Source: Trichococcus ilyis (lineage in GTDB: Bacteria > Bacillota > Bacilli > Lactobacillales > Aerococcaceae). From it: a DNA stretch of 64,000 nt. This document shows positions 7,538-16,155 of the stretch, one piece after another; position 1 is the stretch's first letter, and every line of letters starts with the position of its first letter. The DNA is taken from positions 96,607 through 160,606 of the forward strand of contig NZ_FNYT01000003.1 of assembly GCF_900109135.1 (NCBI RefSeq), written 5' to 3'. The notes beneath the pieces are model-generated. The model had not been told where the DNA came from. It was given only the letters and a program-made list of their open reading frames with translations, and made no database searches. The position numbers and the translations under genes are program-made.

Positions 7538-8476
7538 ATGACTGACAAAAATAAAGGGTTCTTCTATGCGATCGCGGGGTCCCTGCTGTGGGGGGCTTCG
7601 GGGACGGTCGCGCAATATTTTTTCGAAAATAATGCCGTGGCGACGGAGTGGGTGGTCGGCGTCCGGCTGTCGACTGCCGGGTTGCTGCTGTTGGTCTGGT
7701 GCCTGCTGACGATTCCGCGCGAAGTGGCCGGGATTTTCAGAAGTCCGGCCGATTTTCTGCAAGTGCTGCTGTTCGGCTTGCTGGGCGTTCTGCCTTCGCA
7801 ATTCACCTATTTCATGGCGATCCGCCTGGGCAATGCGCCGACTGCGACCATCCTGCAATTTTTGAGTCCGTTGTTCATTTTGGTGTACCTTTCCGTCCGC
7901 CATGCCCGGCTGCCCCGCCGGATCGACTTTCTTTCGATTGCGCTGGCGCTGTCAGGCACCTACTTGCTGGTGACGCGCGGACAGTGGAACCAGCTGGCGC
8001 TCTCGCCCCGCGCGCTGTTCTGGGGCGTGCTCGCGGGAGTCAGCGCGGCTTTGTACACGCTGCTGCCCGGAAAACTGCTCAAGCATTTCGACGCCAAAGT
8101 CGTGACCGGCGTCGCGATGGTGCTGTCGGGGAGTGCCTTCCTGCCGGTGTTGGCGCGGACCGAGTTGCCGGAAATGACCCGGAACAGCTGGTTTTCCCTG
8201 GCCTTCATCGTCGTCGGGGGTACGATGTTCGCTTATCTCTTCTATATCCAGAGCCTGAAGTACATCGCGCCGAGCACCACCAGCATGCTGAGCGCCTTTG
8301 AACCGATGACGGCCACCATCCTTTCGGTCGTCTTCCTCGGCACCGCGTTCGGCATCCCGGAAATCGTCGGCTCGCTGCTGATCGTTTCGGTAACCTTCCT
8401 GCAGGCGCTGCCTGCGAAGTATCTGCTGGGGCGGCGCCGGGGAGTTGGCGGGCGCACCGAGGAATCGGCGGACTGA
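7538..8476 (+). CDS. EamA/DMT family transporter
   Basis: 312-aa membrane protein with about ten hydrophobic helices in two EamA repeats (about 8-140 and 155-295), typical of drug/metabolite exporters such as RhaT/YdcZ relatives. It starts SLLWGASGTVAQYFF. GGAGG precedes the ATG. The gene is GC-rich compared with its surroundings (for instance 43 of 60 bases at 7981-8040). The substrate is unknown. It pairs with the divergent AraC regulator. Confidence 0.9.
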   Translation: MTDKNKGFFYAIAGSLLWGASGTVAQYFFENNAVATEWVVGVRLSTAGLLLLVWCLLTIPREVAGIFRSPADFLQVLLFGLLGVLPSQFTYFMAIRLGNAPTATILQFLSPLFILVYLSVRHARLPRRIDFLSIALALSGTYLLVTRGQWNQLALSPRALFWGVLAGVSAALYTLLPGKLLKHFDAKVVTGVAMVLSGSAFLPVLARTELPEMTRNSWFSLAFIVVGGTMFAYLFYIQSLKYIAPSTTSMLSAFEPMTATILSVVFLGTAFGIPEIVGSLLIVSVTFLQALPAKYLLGRRRGVGGRTEESAD

Positions 8477-8496
8477 GCGAATGTCTGTCTGGGTCA

Positions 8497-8530
8497 AAAT
8501 TCCCGGTAAGGTGGCGCTCGCCGGGAATTT
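8497..8530. repeat. single variant palindrome (array D)
   Basis: One unit, AAATTCCCGG ... CCGGGAATTT around a 14-base interior resembling that of the array units (TAAGGTGGCGCTCG). The arms carry CCCGG instead of TCCGG on both sides, so pairing is kept. No second or third unit follows at 50-bp spacing. A further inverted repeat TTGTCC/GGACAA lies at 8563-8591. Confidence 0.6.
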
Positions 8531-8610
8531 GACGGACTGAATCAATGTTACCGGTGATTCGGTTGTCCGATTCTTCCTGGTAATAGGACAACAATGGTAT
8601 GATATGGTAC

Positions 8611-8647
8611 AGAAAAAGCATCGGCGGACTTCCCGATGCTTTTTCTG
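8611..8647. terminator. bidirectional terminator
   Basis: AGAAAAAGCATCGG pairs with CCCGATGCTTTTTCT. It lies between the convergent EamA and flavodoxin genes and has A/T runs on both sides. Confidence 0.9.
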
Positions 8648-8653
8648 ATTGTA

Positions 8654-9187
8654 TTATCGGATTCTTCCGAGCCAATCCGTTACTTTCCGCGAGACATTCT
8701 TCGATCGGGCATCGAGAATCCACAGCCCTTCCGACATTTTTGCGCCTTTGACCCTACCGCGCAGATCGGCCATCGCACCCGCTGTCGAGCTGCCGCCGCT
8801 GGTGAAAAAGGCCGCGACCTTTTTGCCGGCCAGGCTGTTTTCCTCCAGCCATTTCTGCAAAGGCAACGCGCTGTCCCCGTACCAAATCGGGGAACCGATG
8901 AACAGCGTATCGTAGTCACCCAACCGGATGGGCATCGGCTGCACATCCGGCAAGGTCCCCGAACCGCGCTGCTCCTGCACCAATTCTGTGACGCGGGTAT
9001 AGCTTTGAGGATACGGCTCCGCCGTCCGGATTTCGAACAGGTCGCCTCCGGTTTGTCTGCGGATCTCTTCCGCGACTTTCTTGGTGTTGCCGCTCAAGGA
9101 ATAGAAGACGATGGCCGTTTTGCCGCCTGCACTGCCGCCACTGCTTGAGTCTGCTGAAAACGAATGTGATTCCCCCACTTTTCCCAT
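8654..9187 (-). CDS. flavodoxin
   Basis: 177 aa. A flavodoxin fold starts near residue 22 with the FMN-phosphate loop IVFYSLSGNTKKVAEE, and later has IGSPIWYGDSALPLQKWLEE and a TSGGSSTAGAMADL loop, as in the long-chain/NAD(P)H-quinone type flavodoxins. The first 20 residues are a Ser/Gly-rich tail with no clear signal peptide. GGAAGG lies 10 bases before the ATG. The redox partner is not evident from the neighbours. Confidence 0.88.
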   Translation of the reverse strand: MGKVGESHSFSADSSSGGSAGGKTAIVFYSLSGNTKKVAEEIRRQTGGDLFEIRTAEPYPQSYTRVTELVQEQRGSGTLPDVQPMPIRLGDYDTLFIGSPIWYGDSALPLQKWLEENSLAGKKVAAFFTSGGSSTAGAMADLRGRVKGAKMSEGLWILDARSKNVSRKVTDWLGRIR

Positions 9188-9245
9188 GCATGATCATCCT
9201 TCCGTTGTTGTTGAAATAAGCATACACCTTCGAGTGGACTTCATG

Positions 9246-9692
9246 TCAATGCAGATAGTCAACTTTCTTTAATACCAGCGGCGTGACGGTCCCTTCGAAG
9301 AACGGGATCGGTTCTCCAATGATTTTGCCGCCCATTCTGCAGATCATTTTGACGGTGATTTCCCTTGCTTCCATATGGATTTCGTCGACTTGTTGGCTGG
9401 AGAACAGGTCATCCAGAGAAAAACGAGCCAGCTTGGTGCCGATCTGCAACCCTCTGTGAGTCGGATCCGTCACAAATCTGCCCCAATGCACTTGCTTGTC
9501 TTCCTCCCATGCCGCAACCGCACCCACAAGAACATCATCCAGAACTGCGCACCACCACTGCGGCGACTTTTCGTCCGGCAACGGTATGCCTTCTGACGGA
9601 ATTTTTTGCTCGCCGTGGAAAGTTTCAACCTGCAGGCGAAGGATTTCCTCCATATCATCGGCAGTCGCTTTCCTCAAAGACAGTTTGTTCAT
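9246..9692 (-). CDS. GNAT family N-acetyltransferase
   Basis: 148 aa. GNAT core: beta strands and the acetyl-CoA loop are seen in WGRFVTDPTHRGLQIGTKLARF (Q/RxxGxG/A-like, shown split). The start at 9692 (MNKLSLRKATADD) has GAGGTG upstream; an earlier in-frame codon at 9785 lacks one and would cross the promoter. The substrate is unknown. Confidence 0.88.
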   Translation of the reverse strand: MNKLSLRKATADDMEEILRLQVETFHGEQKIPSEGIPLPDEKSPQWWCAVLDDVLVGAVAAWEEDKQVHWGRFVTDPTHRGLQIGTKLARFSLDDLFSSQQVDEIHMEAREITVKMICRMGGKIIGEPIPFFEGTVTPLVLKKVDYLH

Positions 9693-9736
9693 ATTTTTCG
9701 GCACCTCAATTTGTTCAATTTTCGAATATGACTTCG

Positions 9737-9765
9737 AGTATAAGCTATTTACGGAATTTGAACAA
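9737..9765 (-). promoter_or_regulatory. promoter of the GNAT gene
   Basis: TTGTTC (9760-9765), 17 bp, TATACT (9737-9742) on the minus strand. Confidence 0.6.
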
Positions 9766-9819
9766 TAGGCACTGAACAACACCAAACACCCTGCCAGCAG
9801 AGGTGCCTCACATGTTTTC

Positions 9820-10623
9820 TTAAGGCTGTTTGCCGATATAGGCCAGGATGCCGCCGTCGACGTACAGCACGTGGCCGTTCACGAAATCCGAAGCGCTGGA
9901 CGCCAGGAAAATCGATGGGCCGGCCAAGTCGATCGGTTCCCCCCAGCGTTCGGCCGGCGTGCGGCCGACGATGAATTGATCGAATGGGTGGCGTTCCCCG
10001 TTCTCCTGCAGTTCGCGCAGCGGTGCGGTTTGCGGCGTTGCGATGTAGCCGGGTCCGATGCCGTTGCATTGGATGTTGAATTGGCCGTATTCGGAAGCGA
10101 TGTTCTTCGTCAGCATCTTCAGCCCGCCTTTAGCGGCTGCATAGGCGCTGACAGTTTCGCGACCCAATTCGCTCATCATCGAACAGATGTTGATGATCTT
10201 GCCGCTGCGTTTTGCGATCATATCCGGCAGCACGGCTTTGGCCATGATAAACGGCGCAGTCAAGTCGATGTCGATGACTTGGCGGAAGTCGGCCACGTCC
10301 ATCTCGATCATCGGCGTGCGTTTGATGATGCCAGCGTTATTGACTAGAATATCCACCGATCCGACGTCCTCTTTGATCTGTTTAATCATAGCTTGCACGC
10401 CCGGTTCGTCGGTCACGTCGCAGACATAGCCGCGCGCTTCGATGCCGATCGCTTTGTAGTTGGCGATCCCGTCGTCCACCGATTTTTGGTCCAAATTATT
10501 GAAAACGATCGTCGCGCCTGCGGCAGCCAACGATTTCGCGATTTCGAAACCGATCCCGTACACGGCACCTGTGATCAGTGCCACTTTTCCGTCCAGGCGG
10601 AACATATCCATGTTGAAGTCCAT
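9820..10623 (-). CDS. kduD: 2-deoxy-D-gluconate/2-dehydro-3-deoxy-D-gluconate 5-dehydrogenase
   Basis: SDR enzyme of 267 aa that reduces 2,5-diketo-3-deoxygluconate to 2-keto-3-deoxygluconate (KDG). Motifs: TGAVYGIGFEIA (cofactor loop), NNAG, the Ser in NICSMMSELG, and YAAAKGG. It follows kduI by 27 bases, the usual KduI-KduD order of pectin catabolism, and is the last gene of the operon. I see no clear terminator in 9786-9819. Confidence 0.9.
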   Translation of the reverse strand: MDFNMDMFRLDGKVALITGAVYGIGFEIAKSLAAAGATIVFNNLDQKSVDDGIANYKAIGIEARGYVCDVTDEPGVQAMIKQIKEDVGSVDILVNNAGIIKRTPMIEMDVADFRQVIDIDLTAPFIMAKAVLPDMIAKRSGKIINICSMMSELGRETVSAYAAAKGGLKMLTKNIASEYGQFNIQCNGIGPGYIATPQTAPLRELQENGERHPFDQFIVGRTPAERWGEPIDLAGPSIFLASSASDFVNGHVLYVDGGILAYIGKQP

Positions 10624-10650
10624 ATCTTTATCCCTCTTTCTTGTTTCCGT

Positions 10651-11490
10651 TTATTTTAATTGGTCCATCGGAACCATATCCATATCGGTGTACGTTATGT
10701 TTTCGCCGCACATCGCCCAGATGAATGAGTAATTGCTGGTCCCTACGCCTGAGTGGATGGACCAGCTCGGTGAAATCGCAGCCTGTTCATTACCCATGAC
10801 CAAGTGCTTCGTTTCATCCGGTTTGCCCATCATATGGAAGATGCGCGTGTCTTTTTGCATGTCAAAATAGACATAGGCTTCCATCCGGCGTTCGTGCGTA
10901 TGCGTCGGCATCGTGTTCCAAGCGCTGCCCGGCTCCAAAATCGTGTAGCCCATCTGCAGCTGGCAGCTTTCGCACACATTAGGATGGATGTATTGGTAGA
11001 TTTTGCGTTGATTCAGCGTCAATGGTTCCCCGGTTTCCATCGGCTTGATGCTGTCGATGCTGATTTTTACGTTCGGATGTTTGTGGTGCGCCGGCACGGA
11101 GCTGACGTAGAATTTGGCCGGATTGGCGGCATCCTCGGACGTGAAGACGACTTGGCGCGTCCCTTTGCCGATGTAGTATCCGTCTTGTTCTTTCATCGCT
11201 TCTTTTTGGCCGTCGATTTCGATGAAGCCCGGTCCGCCGATGTTGATGACGCCCATTTCGCGGCGCTCGAGGAAGTAGTCGACGCCCAATTCCTTGTCGA
11301 GGACGATCTCCAATGCTTTATCGGTTGGCGTGACGCCGCCGAAGATCATGCGGTCATTGTGCGTGTACGTCAGGCGGATTACGCCCGGTACGAATACTTG
11401 CTCGACCAGAAATTCCTTGCGCAGTTGTTCTGTCGAATAATGACGGATATCCTCCGGACTGTGTGTGTAACGTGTTTCCATGTTTTGCAT
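10651..11490 (-). CDS. kduI: 5-dehydro-4-deoxy-D-glucuronate isomerase
   Basis: Converts 5-keto-4-deoxyuronate, released from unsaturated uronides, to 2,5-diketo-3-deoxygluconate. 279 aa, the usual length (about 278). The metal-site region is visible as MPTHTHERRMEAYVYFD with the following SWSIHSGVGTSNY. I chose the start at 11490 (MQNMETRYTHSPED) with AAAGGGG upstream; the longer frame overlaps kdgA. Confidence 0.95.
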   Translation of the reverse strand: MQNMETRYTHSPEDIRHYSTEQLRKEFLVEQVFVPGVIRLTYTHNDRMIFGGVTPTDKALEIVLDKELGVDYFLERREMGVINIGGPGFIEIDGQKEAMKEQDGYYIGKGTRQVVFTSEDAANPAKFYVSSVPAHHKHPNVKISIDSIKPMETGEPLTLNQRKIYQYIHPNVCESCQLQMGYTILEPGSAWNTMPTHTHERRMEAYVYFDMQKDTRIFHMMGKPDETKHLVMGNEQAAISPSWSIHSGVGTSNYSFIWAMCGENITYTDMDMVPMDQLK

Positions 11491-11540
11491 GTGATGATCC
11501 CCTTTGTTTTGTATTTCGGCTTGCTTGATTGATGAAGATA

Positions 11541-12188
11541 TTATTGCCCTTTGATCTCGGCAAACTTGTCCGCATACTGCCTTGCCACTTCGGTCACTTT
11601 GGCGAAGTCGCCGGTTGCTGCGGGCGCCAGCAGGTTGCCGCCGACGCCGACCGCGATGACGCCTGCATCGAACCATTCCTGCATGTTCGCTAGACTGACG
11701 CCGCCTGTCGGCATCAGGTTCAGGTGCGGCATCGGCGCTTTGAAACCGGAAATGATGCTTGGTCCGTAGGCGCTGCCCGGGAACAGTTTGATGATGTCGG
11801 CGCCGCTCTTCAGTGCTTCCTTCATTTCCGTGATCGTCATGCAGCCCGGCAGATACGGAATCTGGTACAGGTTGCAGAGCTCGGCTGTCTCCTTGTCGAA
11901 GTTCGGGCTGACGATGAACTCGGCACCGGCCAGGATCGCCAGGCGGGCGGTGATGGCATCCAAGACCGTCCCGGCTCCGACCACGACTTCGGGTTGGTCC
12001 TTATACACTGCCGCCAGTTCGCGGATGACTTCATCCGCATTCGGCACCGTGAACGTCAATTCGATGCCGTTCAGCCCGCCCGCGACGATCGCGTGGCTGG
12101 CCTGCAGCGCTTCTTCCTTCGTGGCGCCGCGGACGACCGCCACGACCCCAGTTTTTTCCAAACGATTCAAAATAGCTACGCGTTTCAT
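11541..12188 (-). CDS. kdgA: 2-dehydro-3-deoxyphosphogluconate aldolase
   Basis: KDPG aldolase (Eda/KdgA) of 215 aa, splitting KDPG into pyruvate and glyceraldehyde-3-phosphate. Motifs: VVAVVRG at the N terminus, GIELTFTVP with the catalytic Glu, FIVSPNFD, and the Schiff-base Lys in ADIIKLFPGSAYGP. The start at 12188 is preceded by AAGGGG. KDG kinase is not in this window and must be elsewhere. Confidence 0.95.
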   Translation of the reverse strand: MKRVAILNRLEKTGVVAVVRGATKEEALQASHAIVAGGLNGIELTFTVPNADEVIRELAAVYKDQPEVVVGAGTVLDAITARLAILAGAEFIVSPNFDKETAELCNLYQIPYLPGCMTITEMKEALKSGADIIKLFPGSAYGPSIISGFKAPMPHLNLMPTGGVSLANMQEWFDAGVIAVGVGGNLLAPAATGDFAKVTEVARQYADKFAEIKGQ

Positions 12189-12213
12189 CCGTTTCCCCTT
12201 TTCTGATGTTCGA

Positions 12214-12525
12214 TTATAATTCAAAAACCTGCACCAGTTCCTTCGATACCGGTGAGTCATCCGGATTGGTTTCCATGATGTCGGCCATGTAGTGCCACCA
12301 TTTTTGGTTGATGGCGGTGGCGGCCGTGCCGCTCCAGCGCGCTTCGTCCTCGATTTCGAGATAGCCGAACAGCTCGCTCGACTCCGGATCGAGGAAGATC
12401 GAATACTGGCCAGCCCCGTGCTCCTTCAGCATCGTGCGCATTTCCGGCCACAGTTCGTCGTGGCGGCGCCGGTATTCTTCGTGCTGATCGGGATAGATTT
12501 TCATGGCGAATGCCTTCTTGATCAT
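12214..12525 (-). CDS. rhaM: L-rhamnose mutarotase
   Basis: 103 aa, interconverting the anomers of L-rhamnose. The family's N terminus (KKAFAMKIYPDQHEEYRRRH) with the catalytic-type His and the C-terminal QKWWHYMADIM region are present. Its place between KdgA and an AraC gene fits use of the rhamnose half of rhamnogalacturonan disaccharides. GAGGAGG precedes the ATG at 12525. Confidence 0.92.
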   Translation of the reverse strand: MIKKAFAMKIYPDQHEEYRRRHDELWPEMRTMLKEHGAGQYSIFLDPESSELFGYLEIEDEARWSGTAATAINQKWWHYMADIMETNPDDSPVSKELVQVFEL

Positions 12526-12552
12526 GCCTTCCCTCCTCTGCAATGCCTGAAC

Positions 12553-13452
12553 TCAGGCTTCAAAATGCTCATAGTGGATTTTCTGGTTTTCCTTGTTTTT
12601 CGCCAAAAATTCTTTCGGCGTCATGCTGAATTCCTTCTTGAACGCCTTCAGGAAATGCGGGTACGAAGCGAAGCCGCATTGATTATAGACGACGTTCGAA
12701 CTCTGATAAGTCTTCAGCAGTTGTTTCGCATAAAGCAGCTTCTTCTTCATCACGAACTGATGGAAAGTGAAGCCCGTATGTTTCTTGAACTCGCGCGTGA
12801 TGTAATATTTGCTGATGAAGAAATTCTTCTCCATCTCCTCCAGCGTCAACGGATTGCTCAAGTTCGCGGAAATGTAGTCGATCATCTGCTCGATCCGCTC
12901 ATTCTGCAAAACGACTTTCGGCTCCTCCTCATTCTCCTCCGACTGCACTAGCTGATTCAGGAACAACAAGTATTCGATCAGGTTCTGCTCATACTTGATG
13001 TCCGACCCGTAGATCGATGCATCCGGCTGATGGTCGATGAAGGAAAGCTTTTGCCGCAGCAAATCAGCATCGATCTTCAGGACTTTGCTGCGGCGTTCGC
13101 CGCCCCCGCTGAAACAGTCCTCCAGATTCGTCCATTTCGTGGAACTGCCCTGCAGAAATTCCGGCGTCAAAAAGATGTAGACCCGTTCGCAGAAGTCCGT
13201 GTTCTGCTTGACGATCCGGTGCAGATCATTGTAATGGATGAGGAGAATCGTCCCCGCTTCGATATCGAACTGTTTGCCATCCAGATAGAACGTCGCTTCC
13301 CCCGCCAACGTCGCATGCACCTCATAATAGTCATGGTAGTGGTAGAGCGTCTTCTCCTGGCTGATGACATCCTTCACGTGATAGACCTCGTACTGATCCG
13401 AAGCCATCGTATTCACGTTTGAGGACTTTTTAAGTTGTTTATCCGTATCCAT
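12553..13452 (-). CDS. AraC family transcriptional regulator
   Basis: 299 aa. A cupin-type sensor domain (about 15-150; YHYHDYYEVHATLAGEATFY) is followed by a C-terminal double HTH (about 200-290; FFISKYYITREFKKHTGF, then CGFASYPHFLKAFKKEF). The start at 13452 has GAGGAG seven bases upstream. It is embedded in the uronate operon, so it is probably the operon's activator, responding to a pectin-derived sugar (inference). Confidence 0.9.
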   Translation of the reverse strand: MDTDKQLKKSSNVNTMASDQYEVYHVKDVISQEKTLYHYHDYYEVHATLAGEATFYLDGKQFDIEAGTILLIHYNDLHRIVKQNTDFCERVYIFLTPEFLQGSSTKWTNLEDCFSGGGERRSKVLKIDADLLRQKLSFIDHQPDASIYGSDIKYEQNLIEYLLFLNQLVQSEENEEEPKVVLQNERIEQMIDYISANLSNPLTLEEMEKNFFISKYYITREFKKHTGFTFHQFVMKKKLLYAKQLLKTYQSSNVVYNQCGFASYPHFLKAFKKEFSMTPKEFLAKNKENQKIHYEHFEA

Positions 13453-13491
13453 GGCAATTCTCCTCACCTATTCTTGCGTGTTTCTTCTATA

Positions 13492-14346
13492 TTATAAATG
13501 AAATGATGGTCTGGCTTCGCTTGCTCCCAAAAGCTTGAGCGCCTCTCCGATATGCCCATCCTTCGTTTCTTCGAGGACGACGTAGGAAAGCGGCTTGTGC
13601 TTGGCGATGATTGCGGCGATCGCCGCGTAATCGATCAGGCCTTCCCCGAGGTTGACCGGGATGATTTGGCCAGCTTCGACTTTGAAATCCTTCAGATGGA
13701 CCGCCACGATCTTGTCGCCGAAGCTATCGAAAGCCCGCTCGACCAGCGCGACCTGGTGCTGATGATCCTCGCTCGTGATTAGATTGGTCGGATCGAAGAT
13801 GATCCCCAGGTGATCCGATTCCACCGCCGCCAGCAGCTGCTCCACCCGCTCCAAAGAGTAGAGCGGATGGTTCAGACCGGGCTCGATGCCCACCAGCATG
13901 CCGGCTTCTTCGCCGGCCTTGACCAGGCGGCGGATGACCCCGACGAGATCGGCGAAGGCTGCATCGGTGAAATTGTCTTCTGTGTACTGGATCTCCGGCA
14001 GGACGCATCCGGTCTCGGAGGCGACCATCGCCGCCCCGAAATGGCGGGCATGGCGCAGGTAGCCTTCGAACTTCTGCAGCAGCCTTTCGCGGATCTCAGG
14101 ATCGGGATGGATCATGTTGATGTAGCAGCTCAGGATGCTGACCTGCACATCCGCCCGGGCCAACTCGCGCTTGAATGCCGCGCCCATGCCGGGATTGAGA
14201 TTGCCAGCGCCGGAAGGCATGTCCGGAAAGGACATGCCCAGCGCCAGCTGCAGATTGTGGACACCTTGTTTTTTCGTTTGCCCGGCCAGCTCCTGCACGG
14301 TTTTCACACCGGACAGGTCATGGCCGCGTATCGTCAGATTCAGCAT
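13492..14346 (-). CDS. sugar phosphate isomerase/epimerase family protein
   Basis: 284-aa AP endonuclease-like TIM barrel (xylose isomerase-like fold). Metal-ligand candidates appear in VGIEPGLNH, IIFDPTN, AVHLKDF and VVLEETKDG. Members act as epimerases or isomerases on keto sugars. Here it lies six bases after the TRAP large subunit and ahead of the AraC gene, so a role on a uronate or rhamnose derivative is inferred. Confidence 0.85.
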   Translation of the reverse strand: MLNLTIRGHDLSGVKTVQELAGQTKKQGVHNLQLALGMSFPDMPSGAGNLNPGMGAAFKRELARADVQVSILSCYINMIHPDPEIRERLLQKFEGYLRHARHFGAAMVASETGCVLPEIQYTEDNFTDAAFADLVGVIRRLVKAGEEAGMLVGIEPGLNHPLYSLERVEQLLAAVESDHLGIIFDPTNLITSEDHQHQVALVERAFDSFGDKIVAVHLKDFKVEAGQIIPVNLGEGLIDYAAIAAIIAKHKPLSYVVLEETKDGHIGEALKLLGASEARPSFHL

Positions 14347-14352
14347 ATTCGC

Positions 14353-15648
14353 TTACCCCGCCATGTTCGGCAGCCACATCACCAAACCAGGGAAATACGT
14401 GATGAGGAACAGCACGGCCAGGATCGCCAAGTAGAACGGCACCAGCGGCTTGAGCATCTGCTCGGCTTTGACCCCGCCGACGCTGGCTCCGACGTACAAC
14501 CCGGTTCCGACCGGAGGCGTAATCGAGCCGACGCACAAGTTCATGATCGAGAATAATCCGAAGTGGACAGCATCGACGCCGATGCTGGTCATGACCGGCA
14601 GGAAGATCGGCGTGAAAATCAGGATCGCCGGACCGACGTCCATGAACATGCCGACGATCAGCAGCGCAACGTTCACCAGCAGCAGCACCAGGAATTTATT
14701 GGTCGTCAAGCCCAGAATCGCCGCACTGATTGCTTGCGGGATGCCGGTGAAGGCCATCGCGAAGGACATCATCGAAGAAGTCGCCAACAGGAACGTGATC
14801 GCACCGGTCGTCAGCACCGCTTCCTTCAGCATCGGGAAAAGGTCCTTGACTGTCACCGTTTTATAGAAGAACATTGCGATCAACAGCGAGTAGGCAACTG
14901 CGATGGCGGAGGCTTCGATGGCTGTGAAGATACCCGTCAGGATACCGCCGATGATGATCGCAATCAGCATCACGCTCGGGATGGCTTCCTTCAGGACCTT
15001 GAAAGCTTCTTTTCTGTTGACACCATTGATGGTCTTATAATTATTTTTTTTAGCGTGGATATAAGCGACCAGCATGATCGCCAGACTCCACAAAGCCCCT
15101 ACCAGATACCCGCCCAGGAACAGCGAGGAAATGGAAGCTCCGCCTGCAACCAGCGAGAACATGATGAATGCGGTACTCGGCGGGATAACCATCCCGGTCG
15201 GCGCGGAGGCAATGTTCACCGCTGTCGCGAATTTGCGATCATAGCCTGCTTTGATCTGTTGCGGGATCAATACCCCGCCGATAGCGGTCGAAGCGGCGAT
15301 CGCCGAACTGGACATGGAACCGAACAAAGCATTCCCCAACACGTTCGTATGGGCCAAGCCGCCCGGGATGCGCCCAACGAACAACATCGCGAAGTTCACC
15401 AGCTTCTCGGCGATCCCGCCATTATTCATGATGATGCCCGAGAGCACGAAGAACGGGATGGCGACGAGCGAGAAACTGTTGAGGCTGGACACCATTTTCT
15501 GCGCGGAAGTGAAGACGGCAATATCAAAGGGAACAACCATAAGCAAGGTGGCGATCGAGGAGACCGCTATGCTGATTGCGATCGGCATCCCGACAATCAG
15601 CAAGATTACAAAAACGACGAATAATATCAAACCTGCCTGCAAAGCCAT
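14353..15648 (-). CDS. TRAP transporter large permease (DctM family)
   Basis: 431 aa with about 12 hydrophobic helices, the channel subunit of a TRAP importer powered by an ion gradient. Signature regions include LLIVGMPIAISIAVSS at the N terminus, and GGVLIPQQIKAGYDRKFAT and FMDVGPAILIFTPIFLP further on. It is followed closely by the isomerase and preceded two bases away by the small permease. The pectin-uronide context suggests unsaturated galacturonides as substrate, as in TogT-like or SiaT-like systems (inference). Confidence 0.93.
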   Translation of the reverse strand: MALQAGLILFVVFVILLIVGMPIAISIAVSSIATLLMVVPFDIAVFTSAQKMVSSLNSFSLVAIPFFVLSGIIMNNGGIAEKLVNFAMLFVGRIPGGLAHTNVLGNALFGSMSSSAIAASTAIGGVLIPQQIKAGYDRKFATAVNIASAPTGMVIPPSTAFIMFSLVAGGASISSLFLGGYLVGALWSLAIMLVAYIHAKKNNYKTINGVNRKEAFKVLKEAIPSVMLIAIIIGGILTGIFTAIEASAIAVAYSLLIAMFFYKTVTVKDLFPMLKEAVLTTGAITFLLATSSMMSFAMAFTGIPQAISAAILGLTTNKFLVLLLVNVALLIVGMFMDVGPAILIFTPIFLPVMTSIGVDAVHFGLFSIMNLCVGSITPPVGTGLYVGASVGGVKAEQMLKPLVPFYLAILAVLFLITYFPGLVMWLPNMAG

Positions 15649-15650
15649 AA

Positions 15651-16145
15651 TTACATTCCCCCGCTTTCTTCTGCATTCTCGTTCAGTTCTTTTCCTTGCA
15701 GCAGATTCAACAAGCTATAGATGAACATGAAGCCCCCCGCAACCGGAACAGCCAGGTACACATAACCCATCGGAAGGGAAAGCGACGGCGAAATCTGACC
15801 CATCGTGACGGACATGGCTTTCCATCCGCCGTAGACCATGATGACAGCAGCGAAGATCAAGAACAATACTTGAACAACAATTTCCAATTTGCGCTGATTT
15901 GCTTCATTCAGGTTATCGCTCAATAAGGTAACCGACATATGGCTGCGCTTGCCAACAACGTATGCCAGCGCCAGCATCGACAGCCAAACCAAACCGAAGC
16001 GGACAAATTCCTCCGTCAAGGTGTTCGGATTGTTCAAAACCGTTCTTGTAAAGATTTGATAAAGTACCGTAGCGATCATGACCACGAAAATGGCGGAACA
16101 GACCAACTCCAGCAGTTTATCAAGCGTCATTCTGATTTTTTCCAT
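15651..16145 (-). CDS. TRAP transporter small permease (DctQ family)
   Basis: 164 aa with four hydrophobic helices; motif VRFGLVWLSMLALAYVVGKR typical of DctQ. The gene stops two bases before the large permease and starts 10 bases after the binding-protein gene. Confidence 0.92.
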   Translation of the reverse strand: MEKIRMTLDKLLELVCSAIFVVMIATVLYQIFTRTVLNNPNTLTEEFVRFGLVWLSMLALAYVVGKRSHMSVTLLSDNLNEANQRKLEIVVQVLFLIFAAVIMVYGGWKAMSVTMGQISPSLSLPMGYVYLAVPVAGGFMFIYSLLNLLQGKELNENAEESGGM

Positions 16146-16155
16146 GTCGGTTTCC

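Noticed and set aside
7405..7903. N-terminal extension of the AraC gene across the EamA start
   Set aside because: The extension is low-complexity, overlaps the divergent gene and lacks a ribosome site; TTG at 7405 has AAAGGAG at good distance.
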